Shown piece after piece: positions 1 to 5,321 of a stretch of 5,372 bases of DNA (position 1 is its first letter; the number at the start of each line of letters is the position of its first letter). Source of the stretch: Alphaproteobacteria bacterium (GTDB lineage: Bacteria > Pseudomonadota > Alphaproteobacteria > Micavibrionales > Micavibrionaceae); the NCBI GenBank assembly GCA_020442505.1, contig JAGRJZ010000047.1, positions 1 to 5,372 of the forward strand, read 5' to 3'. The notes beneath the pieces are model-generated. The model was not told the DNA's origin, made no database searches, and saw nothing but the letters and a program-made list of their open reading frames with translations. The position numbers and the translations under genes are program-made.

Positions 1-1357
1 CCGCCTTCATCAGGCCGATATTTCCCTCCTGGATCAGATCGAGGAATTGCAGCCCCCGGTTGGTGTATTTTTTCGCGATGGAAATCACGAGACGCAAGTT
101 CGCCTCGACCATTTCCTTTTTCGCGCGGGCGGCTTCCTTTTCACCCTTTTGAACGGTGCCGACGATCCGGCGCCACTCTTTCAGCGGTAACATCGCCTCC
201 TCGGAAATCGCGGCGATCTGTTCCCGGATCTGAAGGGCGTTGTCGCCGTGCTTGTCGGCGAAAGCGGACCATTTATCGTTGAGGCCGCGCACGTTGTCCA
301 GCCAGTTCGGGTCCAGCTCGCTCCCGAAATAACGGGCCATGAAATCCTCGCGCTTGACCTTGCAATCCGTGGCCATGCGCATCATTTTGCCTTCGAGCCC
401 GACAAGCTCCCGGTTGATCTGATACAACCGCTCGATCAGCTGCTCGATCCGCGCGTTGTTCAGTTGAACCGCGTTCATCAGGCCCACCATCTCGCCCTTC
501 AGCCCGTCATATTTTTTGTTCGCCGAATCGCTGGGCTCTTGACCGGCGCTCAGCGCGTCCAGGCGCTCTTTCTGGACCTTTTGCATCTTTTTATAGGTTG
601 TCTTGATGGCTTCGAAATTATCGAAGACCTGAGGCATCAGCTCTTCCTCCATCGCGGACAAAGAGAGATTAACGCCGTCTTCGTCGCCCTCCCCGTCCGG
701 TTCCGCACCGTCTTCGGAGGACTCATCAGGCGAATCGGACTCGGAGTCAGCAGACTCCTCGTCGGTCATGTCGTCCCCCGTCCCGTCGGCGTCGTTGTCG
801 CCGTAGGTTGCGTCCAGGTCGATCACTTCCCGCAACAGGATATCCCCGGCCTGAAGGGCTTCGTACCAGGCGATCAGGGATTCGATGGCGAGTGGACTTT
901 CGCAAATCCCGCCGATCATCATTTCGCGTCCGGCCTCGATCCGCTTGGCGATCGCGATCTCCCCCTCGCGCGAGAGAAGCTCCACCGCGCCCATTTCGCG
1001 CAGATACATCCGCACCGGGTCGTCCGTCCGTCCGGTATCGTCGGCGGAAATATTCCCGCCGGATTCGTATTCGTTCTCGTCGGAATCCGAGTCCGTCTCC
1101 TTGTCGCCGTCGCCTGCGGCAGGAGAATCGTCGACATCGTCTTCGCTGTCGACCAATTGAACCCCGACATCCGTAATCGTCGTCATGGCGTCTTCGATCT
1201 GTTCCGAGGAAAAATCTTCCGCAGGCAAGGCCTTGTTCACCTCGTCATAGGTCAAAAACCCGCGTTCTTTCCCAACACGTACGAGCTTTTTGACGATGCC
1301 CTCCAGCGATCCTTTTTTCGTCGCGGCGCTGTTCTCTTCGGTATTCTTGTCACTCAC
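1..1357 (-). CDS. rpoD: RNA polymerase major sigma factor RpoD (sigma-70), N-terminal 452 residues, cut by the window edge
   Basis: This is the primary sigma factor, which directs core RNA polymerase to housekeeping promoters in the cytoplasm. Read on the minus strand, residues about 17-70 resemble region 1.1 (GSLEGIVKKLVRVGKERGF). Residues 112-148 are region 1.2 (DDPVRMYLREMGAVELLSRE). Residues about 150-405 are the long non-conserved region. Residues 413-452 begin region 2 (MVEANLRLVISIAKKYTNRG, then QFLDLIQEGNIGLMKA). The window ends before regions 2.3-4, so the DNA-recognition parts are not seen. Two acidic low-complexity tracts lie at about 70-114 and 181-228. I chose the GTG at 1357 (MSDKNTEE) because GGGAAG lies 9 nt upstream. 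An in-frame ATG at 1408 would add 17 residues but has no visible ribosome binding site. The gene follows dnaG, as in many proteobacteria. Identity is very secure; the start is not. Confidence 0.96.
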   Translation of the reverse strand, partial: MSDKNTEENSAATKKGSLEGIVKKLVRVGKERGFLTYDEVNKALPAEDFSSEQIEDAMTTITDVGVQLVDSEDDVDDSPAAGDGDKETDSDSDENEYESGGNISADDTGRTDDPVRMYLREMGAVELLSREGEIAIAKRIEAGREMMIGGICESPLAIESLIAWYEALQAGDILLREVIDLDATYGDNDADGTGDDMTDEESADSESDSPDESSEDGAEPDGEGDEDGVNLSLSAMEEELMPQVFDNFEAIKTTYKKMQKVQKERLDALSAGQEPSDSANKKYDGLKGEMVGLMNAVQLNNARIEQLIERLYQINRELVGLEGKMMRMATDCKVKREDFMARYFGSELDPNWLDNVRGLNDKWSAFADKHGDNALQIREQIAAISEEAMLPLKEWRRIVGTVQKGEKEAARAKKEMVEANLRLVISIAKKYTNRGLQFLDLIQEGNIGLMKA

Positions 1358-1417
1358 AGTTTTCGTCTTCCCGTTTTTCGGTCCGGAGAGGTTTATCGCC
1401 CCGGCCATAAAATCAAA

Positions 1418-1432
1418 CGACGCGCCCCGTCG
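1418..1432 (-). other. Small GC hairpin in the predicted rpoD leader
   Basis: On the minus strand CGACG-GGGCG-CGTCG can form a 5-bp stem with a 5-nt loop, followed directly by TTTGATTTT. It lies about 17 nt after the predicted rpoD transcription start and just before the alternative ATG at 1408. It resembles a weak terminator or attenuator, but the stem is short and the T run is interrupted. It could be chance in GC-rich DNA. Confidence 0.22.
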
Positions 1433-1455
1433 CGAATCACCCGTATAAGGTAGCG

Positions 1456-1483
1456 ATTATCAAACATTTGGCAATAGAATCAA
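1456..1483 (-). promoter_or_regulatory. Predicted sigma-70 promoter for rpoD
   Basis: On the minus strand TTGATT (1483-1478) is separated by 16 nt from GATAAT (1461-1456). This matches 4/6 of the -35 and 5/6 of the -10 consensus. Transcription would start near 1449, giving a leader of about 92 nt to the GTG start. The -35 box overlaps the TGA stop codon of dnaG (1482-1480), so rpoD could be transcribed apart from dnaG. The box also contains a GANTC site (1477-1481). The call is from consensus match only. Confidence 0.5.
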
Positions 1484-1490
1484 AATGTTT
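1462..1490. repeat. Perfect 8-bp inverted repeat flanking the -35 box of the rpoD promoter
   Basis: AAACATTT at 1462-1469 and AAATGTTT at 1483-1490 are exact reverse complements separated by 13 bp, so the half-site centres are 21 bp apart, about two helical turns. One arm abuts the upstream side of the -10 box. The other overlaps the -35 box by one base and covers the last codons of dnaG, with the dnaG stop in the spacer. This is the layout of a repressor operator. As RNA it could instead form an 8-bp AU-rich stem at the end of dnaG, but no U run follows, so it is not a standard terminator. Confidence 0.5.
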
Positions 1491-3327
1491 TCGACGCCTC
1501 TTCCTCGCCTTCGCGGTGCAGATGATGCCAAGCCAAAGCGCGCTCTTCGTTCTCGGCCGTCAAGTCGTTCCGCACGGCGTGCCAGCCGGCCTTGTATTCG
1601 CGGGCGCTTTCCTGCCCTTCGAGGCCTTTAACAAAGGCAAAAAACCCGTCCCGCGCCTTTTCAAAATCGGCCTGCGGGCGAGCGAAACCGGCGTGGGTAT
1701 AAACCCCCTCCCCCGCGAGCAGCGCCAACTCGGCCTCGTAGCCTCGCTCACAAAGATGGTGGCGAAGGGCCGCGCGGTCAAGGTCCGGTTCGGACCCGAG
1801 GAGGTGTAATACAAGCTGGCGCAGAGAATCAAGCCTTTTGTTTGGCATAAGCATTCCGGCGCAAATTTCTTCTACGGAATCGAACAAAGCCGGGTGGTTT
1901 AATAACGTCGCCAGCAATACGTGATGCGCAGTGACGTCCGGCGCCTTTTCCGGTTTGCGCAAAGCCACGGCTCCGCTCTGTCGCTGCGCGCCAGGGGAGC
2001 GCCTAGGCTGAAAACGCGCCGGGGAAAAAGCCTGAAAAACCCGATCTTTAAATAAACGCCGATAATGCGCTTGCACGGAACGATCTGCGATACGTGCGAT
2101 CTCCTCCTCCAGCGTCTTTTCCAGCCCCGCCCGCGCCTCGGGAGTCGTCAAGGCCCGCCCGCTCGTATGGCTCATCCACAGAAAATCGGCCATGGGAAGC
2201 GCGGCGTCCAAAACATCCCGAAAAGCCTCTCGCCCGCGCGTGCGGATCAAGGTGTCAGGATCCTCCCCCTGCGGCAGAAAGGCGATTCGGACGCTTTGGT
2301 CGGGCAGCAATAAGGGTAAAATCCGCTCACAGGCGCGCGCCGCCGCGCGGCGTCCGGCGCCATCTCCGTCGAAACACAAAACCGGGCTCTTGGGAAAAGC
2401 CGGAATCATCCGCCATAAACGGGCGATTTGCTCCTCCGTCAGGGCCGTTCCCAAAGGTGCCAGCGCGCCAGAAAACCCTGCCTCCGCGCAAGCGATGACG
2501 TCCAGATACCCCTCGACCACGATCAAGGAATGCCCGTCGCCGGCGGCCTGCCGAGCATGCGATTCGTTGTACAGCATCCGGCCCTTGTGAAACAGCGCCG
2601 TGTCGGGCGAGTTGATATATTTCGGCGGTTTAAAGTCGCCCCGCTCCGCCGGGCGCAGATGCGCGGGCAAAATCCGCCCGCCAAAGGCCACGATCCGCCC
2701 CCGGCGGTCGGTCACGGGAAACATGATCCTGTCCCGGAAAAAGGCATAAGGCTCTCCGCCCCGGTCCGCCTGCCGAAGCAAACCGGCTCCGCGCATTTGC
2801 GCGTCCGTGTAGCCCCTTTGCGACAGAAAACGCCGCAGCGCCTGTCTGTCCGCCGGGGCGTAGCCCAGCCGAAAGGCGTCGATCATCTCTGCGGACAGCC
2901 CCCGCTCCCGCAAATAGGACAGCGCTGCGTCTCCCGCAGGCGTGGCAAAAGAGTCGACGAAAAACCGCCCGGCCTCCTCCAAAAGGGAATAAAGATCCTT
3001 TTCTTCCTTGGCCTTGCGGACGTCCTCCGGCGAGGATTTCGGCACGGCCATCCCGGCCTGGGCGGCCAACTGCTCGACCGCTTCGATGAAAGACAGGTTC
3101 TGATTGGCCATCAAAAATTCGATCGCGTCGCCATGCGCGCCGCATCCGAAACAATGATAAAACTGCTTGTCGTCATTCACATAAAAAGACGGTGTTTTTT
3201 CCTTATGAAAGGGGCAGCATCCCTTGAACTCCCGCCCCGCGCGGGTCAGGCGCACCCGCCGCCCGATCAGTTCGGACAAGACGATTCGGTTGCGGAGCTC
3301 TTCTTTAAAGCGCGGAGAAACGGACAT
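1480..3327 (-). CDS. dnaG: DNA primase DnaG
   Basis: DnaG makes the short RNA primers for Okazaki fragments and leading-strand start at the replication fork, working with the DnaB helicase. The 615-residue protein has all expected parts. The N-terminal CHC2 zinc-binding domain has ligands C38, H41, C59 and C62 (CPFHKEKTPSF, then FYHCFGCGAHGDAI). The primase core follows with RDRIMFPVTD at about 198-207. The Toprim centre has E272 in VVEGYLDV and D320/D322 in CFDGDGAG. The C-terminal part from about 465 is probably the helicase-binding domain. The start MSVSPRFKEELR fits the family, and AGGA sits 6 nt upstream of the ATG. Length is normal and no key residue is missing. It lies 59 nt after tlpA and is followed by rpoD. 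The yqeY (GatB/YqeY-like) gene often found before dnaG in alphaproteobacteria is absent here. Confidence 0.98.
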   Translation of the reverse strand: MSVSPRFKEELRNRIVLSELIGRRVRLTRAGREFKGCCPFHKEKTPSFYVNDDKQFYHCFGCGAHGDAIEFLMANQNLSFIEAVEQLAAQAGMAVPKSSPEDVRKAKEEKDLYSLLEEAGRFFVDSFATPAGDAALSYLRERGLSAEMIDAFRLGYAPADRQALRRFLSQRGYTDAQMRGAGLLRQADRGGEPYAFFRDRIMFPVTDRRGRIVAFGGRILPAHLRPAERGDFKPPKYINSPDTALFHKGRMLYNESHARQAAGDGHSLIVVEGYLDVIACAEAGFSGALAPLGTALTEEQIARLWRMIPAFPKSPVLCFDGDGAGRRAAARACERILPLLLPDQSVRIAFLPQGEDPDTLIRTRGREAFRDVLDAALPMADFLWMSHTSGRALTTPEARAGLEKTLEEEIARIADRSVQAHYRRLFKDRVFQAFSPARFQPRRSPGAQRQSGAVALRKPEKAPDVTAHHVLLATLLNHPALFDSVEEICAGMLMPNKRLDSLRQLVLHLLGSEPDLDRAALRHHLCERGYEAELALLAGEGVYTHAGFARPQADFEKARDGFFAFVKGLEGQESAREYKAGWHAVRNDLTAENEERALAWHHLHREGEEEASKTF

Positions 3328-3342
3328 AACCGATCCTTAGCA

Positions 3343-3369
3343 AAAATAGCATGATCGTTCCATTGTAAA
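3343..3369 (-). promoter_or_regulatory. Possible weak promoter for dnaG
   Basis: In the 59-nt gap between tlpA and dnaG, the minus strand carries TTTACA (3369-3364) and TATTTT (3348-3343), 15 nt apart, with the dnaG ribosome binding site just downstream. The spacing is shorter than the preferred 16-18 nt. The gap is clearly more AT-rich than its surroundings, which suggests a promoter, but dnaG could equally be read through from tlpA. Confidence 0.3.
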
Positions 3370-3386
3370 AACCCGGCGGATCCCGT

Positions 3387-4037
3387 TCAGGGGCATGCCT
3401 CCTCCGCCGATCGGCCGGTCGCCTCCTCCAAAAAGGCCAGCGCCGCAGGCGAATCCCATACGGCGTCGCCCTCCATCGTATCGACGATTTGCCCCTCCGG
3501 ATCGACCAAAAGCGTCACGGGCAAACCAAAAGCCTGCACGGACTGCCAGATGTCGTAATCCGTGACATAGTACGGCATGATCCCCTTGATCCCCCGCCGC
3601 GCCATCGACTCGGACAGCGCGGCCGCGTCGTCGGGATATTCCATCGACACGAAAAGCACGTCGAAATCCTCCCCGCCGCGCATCGTCTCAAGGGACACCA
3701 AAGACGGCAGCTCCTTCCGGCACGGCGCGCACCAGGTCGCCCACAGATTGATCAGCGTATAGCGCCCCTCCAGCAAGGGAAACAAGGTATGGGGCTGATC
3801 CGCCATGTCATAGACCGTGACATCGCCCAGAAAAGCACCGGAATCATGCTGGGAAAAAGACCGAAACCCTTCCGTAAAGGTCGCCGCCGCCTCGGAAAGC
3901 GCCGCGCCGCGAACAGCGCAATCTGCTGTTTCCTCTTCTGCCCGGGAGGAGGGCGCCGCCAGGAGAAACAGACACAAGAACAAGCCGGCCAAGAGGCTTG
4001 CATAGGCAGGCGGTTTGCCATAGGATTGATCTCTCAT
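3387..4037 (-). CDS. Exported TlpA/ResA-like thiol-disulfide oxidoreductase
   Basis: This is a 216-residue periplasmic thioredoxin-fold protein of the TlpA/ResA family. Such proteins usually reduce disulfides in exported proteins, for example in cytochrome c or oxidase maturation; the substrate here is unknown. A signal peptide is visible: basic/polar N-terminus, hydrophobic stretch about 12-28, likely cleavage after SRA (residue 33). The active site is WCAPC (C103, C106) after the LINLWAT strand. The cis-proline motif is GLPVTLLVDPEG (P173). Two more cysteines, C40 near the mature N-terminus and C215 next to last, could form a structural disulfide. The start is supported by GGAGG 10 nt upstream. 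It is divergent to the small lipoprotein gene with 18 bp between start codons, and is followed by dnaG after 59 nt. The fold and family are clear; the exact role is not. Confidence 0.92.
   Translation of the reverse strand: MRDQSYGKPPAYASLLAGLFLCLFLLAAPSSRAEEETADCAVRGAALSEAAATFTEGFRSFSQHDSGAFLGDVTVYDMADQPHTLFPLLEGRYTLINLWATWCAPCRKELPSLVSLETMRGGEDFDVLFVSMEYPDDAAALSESMARRGIKGIMPYYVTDYDIWQSVQAFGLPVTLLVDPEGQIVDTMEGDAVWDSPAALAFLEEATGRSAEEACP
3998..4026 (+). promoter_or_regulatory. Predicted promoter of the lipoprotein gene, inside tlpA
   Basis: On the plus strand TTGCAT (3998-4003) and TAGGAT (4021-4026) are 17 nt apart, matching 3/6 and 4/6 of the sigma-70 boxes. Transcription would start near 4033, leaving a leader of about 23 nt. 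Only 18 bp separate the two divergent start codons, so a promoter for this gene must lie within tlpA or further upstream. That constraint supports the call more than the modest consensus match. Confidence 0.4.
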
Positions 4038-4055
4038 CCGGGGGGGACCTCCATT

Positions 4056-4211
4056 ATGATCAGACAGATCGCTCTTTATAGCCTTCTCTGCCTTGCCGTG
4101 TCGATTCCTCTTTCAGGATGCGGGGTCAAACCGACCAGCCTCGACCCGCCCCCGGGAAGCGCCGGCGGAGAGGACTTCCCCCACACCTACCCCGCCCCGC
4201 CGGGGTATTAG
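4056..4211 (+). CDS. Very small LptM/YifL-like outer-membrane lipoprotein
   Basis: This encodes a 51-residue precursor with a short lipoprotein signal peptide (hydrophobic 5-19) and lipobox LSGC, with C22 as the lipidated cysteine. The mature part is only 30 residues: CGVKPTSLDPPPG, then FPHTYPAPPGY, proline-rich and without a folded domain. The CG-(L/V)-K start and the tyrosine/proline tail match the short LptM (YifL) family. In E. coli LptM helps mature the LPS translocon LptD/LptE. In alphaproteobacteria such genes usually lie between argH and lysA; neither is here. The reading frame is open well upstream (from 3489), but that part is antisense to tlpA. The ATG at 4056 is the one that gives a signal peptide, with a G-rich weak ribosome binding site 8 nt before it. 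The family call is by motif and size, so moderately sure. Confidence 0.8.
   Translation: MIRQIALYSLLCLAVSIPLSGCGVKPTSLDPPPGSAGGEDFPHTYPAPPGY
4075..4104 (-). promoter_or_regulatory. Predicted promoter of tlpA, inside the lipoprotein gene
   Basis: On the minus strand TCGACA (4104-4099) and TATAAA (4080-4075) are 18 nt apart, each matching 5/6 of the sigma-70 consensus. Transcription would begin near 4068, about 31 nt before the tlpA start. This is the strongest promoter-like match in the window. It sits in the signal-peptide codons of the lipoprotein gene, and a GANTC site (4103-4107) overlaps its -35 box. Confidence 0.5.
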
Positions 4212-4222
4212 GGTCCTGCCCG

Positions 4223-4753
4223 TCACCGATATTTTTCGATCGCGATTTTGACCATGTGTTTCAGTTCTTCGGCCGCGTCGCCGCCATCGGTCTTTAGCCC
4301 TTGCCTACTGACGACCGTCAGCGCGTCTATATGGGCCTGGATGATGACCCTCTGGGCCTGAAGGTTCAGCTCCGTTTGCTCGATGTAATCGCGCAGGGAC
4401 TCCGCGAAATAAGAAGCGAGATCATAGCCGCATAGTGCCCCGATATCCTTGATCTCATGCGACAGAGTAAATATCTCGCGGGACAGAGCCTGCCTTTCCG
4501 GTGATTCCGGCATATCACGCATGACGCTCCACGCGGTCGTCAGCTTCTCCAGAAAATGCGCGATAGCCTCTGGACATTTTTTGCAGCGCTCCCGGATCAA
4601 AGCCTCCCCCTCAGTGACCGCTTTGGGGTCGATATAGCCCGGCTCCTTCTCCGCCCAAAGCGGCCGGACCCCAAGCTTTTTCTTCAGGCGGTTGGCCACC
4701 CGGAAGATACGGACGGAGATCCCGCCGAGGTTGTCACCAGTCGATTTTGACAT
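4223..4753 (-). CDS. Hpt-like helical protein, probable phosphotransfer partner of the adjacent response regulator
   Basis: This is a 176-residue soluble, almost entirely helical protein with no signal peptide or membrane segment. Residues 92-124 contain SHEIKDIGALCGYDLASYFA, which fits the Hpt (histidine phosphotransfer) pattern H-x2-K-x-x-G-x3-G, with H99 as candidate phosphohistidine and K102, G105 and G109 following. The first glycine is shifted by one compared with the usual HxxKG form, so activity is not certain. A CKKC motif (C57, C60) and C108 are also present; their meaning is unknown. The gene overlaps the response-regulator gene by 20 nt, with AAGGTGG just before its ATG inside that gene's end. 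This points to coupled translation and joint function. The basic N-terminus (RLKKKLGVR) is unexplained. It ends 11 nt from the convergent lipoprotein gene. I recognise the likely fold, not a named family. Confidence 0.72.
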   Translation of the reverse strand: MSKSTGDNLGGISVRIFRVANRLKKKLGVRPLWAEKEPGYIDPKAVTEGEALIRERCKKCPEAIAHFLEKLTTAWSVMRDMPESPERQALSREIFTLSHEIKDIGALCGYDLASYFAESLRDYIEQTELNLQAQRVIIQAHIDALTVVSRQGLKTDGGDAAEELKHMVKIAIEKYR

Positions 4754-5315
4754 TTTCCACCTTCACAAATTCCGTGCTCATCACGCGCCTGTCCGCGCCG
4801 CGGAACGGCAGCTCCCTGCGCCGCCGGTCCGGACCGAAATAATCGGGCGCCTGCACAAAGGGCCGGGGGTTGTCGATGACGGAACAAATCCGGGAGGCCA
4901 GCCCCTTGGCCGAGACCGGTTTGACCATCACTTCGTTCGCCCCCAGATCGCGAGCCTTTGAGGCGATGACGTCGGTCGTATAGCCGCTGACGACCACGAC
5001 CGGCAGAAAACGTATCTCCTCTCGCTCGTGAGAGCGGATCCAGCGAATCAAAGCCTCCCCCGACCCGCGGGCCATCAGCCAGTCCATCAGAATAATATCG
5101 ACGCTGTTGATATAGCTGCTCTTGGTCCGGGCCTGCGTGACCTTCAACAGGTCCTTCGCCTCGTCCCCGCCCTCGCAGACCATGATATCCCCGACGCTGA
5201 AGGCCTTGAGCATCGACGCGATCAGCGAATGCATATAGGCCGAGTCCTCTACGACCAGGATCGTAAAATTACTCAAATCGTAAGGCGGCGGTCGGTCATG
5301 CGGAGGAATCGCCAT
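4734..5315 (-). CDS. Single-domain CheY-like response regulator with arginine-rich C-terminal tail
   Basis: This 193-residue cytoplasmic protein has one receiver (REC) domain at about 17-148. All catalytic positions are present: acidic pair E23/D24 (ILVVEDSAYM), phosphoacceptor D78 (ILMDWLM), S110 (VVVVSGYT) and K132 (VMVKPVS). No DNA-binding or enzymatic output domain follows. Instead there is a tail of about 45 residues with YFGPDRRRREL and GADRRVM, rich in arginine. Similar tails occur in alphaproteobacterial REC proteins; their role is not known to me. It starts 6 nt after the thiolase stop and overlaps the Hpt-like gene by 20 nt, so the three are probably co-transcribed. No sensor kinase is in the window. 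It may act by protein contact, receiving phosphate from or passing it to the Hpt-like partner. The REC call is certain; the pathway is open. Confidence 0.93.
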   Translation of the reverse strand: MAIPPHDRPPPYDLSNFTILVVEDSAYMHSLIASMLKAFSVGDIMVCEGGDEAKDLLKVTQARTKSSYINSVDIILMDWLMARGSGEALIRWIRSHEREEIRFLPVVVVSGYTTDVIASKARDLGANEVMVKPVSAKGLASRICSVIDNPRPFVQAPDYFGPDRRRRELPFRGADRRVMSTEFVKVENVKIDW

Positions 5316-5321
5316 CGTCCG

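Noticed and set aside
248..1453. 401-codon open frame on the plus strand
   Set aside because: It is the exact antisense of rpoD, whose sigma-70 regions are unmistakable. The GC-rich, acidic codon use of rpoD leaves the opposite strand free of stops. The translation shows no recognisable domain.
1468..1809. 113-codon plus-strand open frame
   Set aside because: It is antisense to the dnaG C-terminus, with no convincing start signal or family resemblance.
2428..3354. 308-codon open frame on the plus strand
   Set aside because: It is antisense to the dnaG zinc-finger and Toprim region, and its arginine/proline-rich translation is typical of a shadow frame.
3365..3400. Possible terminator after tlpA (GC-rich stretch then TTTTT on the minus strand)
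   Set aside because: The best stem I could draw is 3 bp, or a bulged 5 bp, so it does not hold up as a hairpin. The TTTTTACA is better explained as part of a possible dnaG promoter.
3489..4055. Upstream extension of the lipoprotein frame
   Set aside because: It is antisense to tlpA. Only the part from 4056 has a proper signal peptide and lipobox.
4190..4230. Bidirectional terminator between the convergent lipoprotein and Hpt-like genes
   Set aside because: The gap is 11 nt. Only a 4-bp CCCC/GGGG stem with a 3-nt loop is visible, with no T run on either side.
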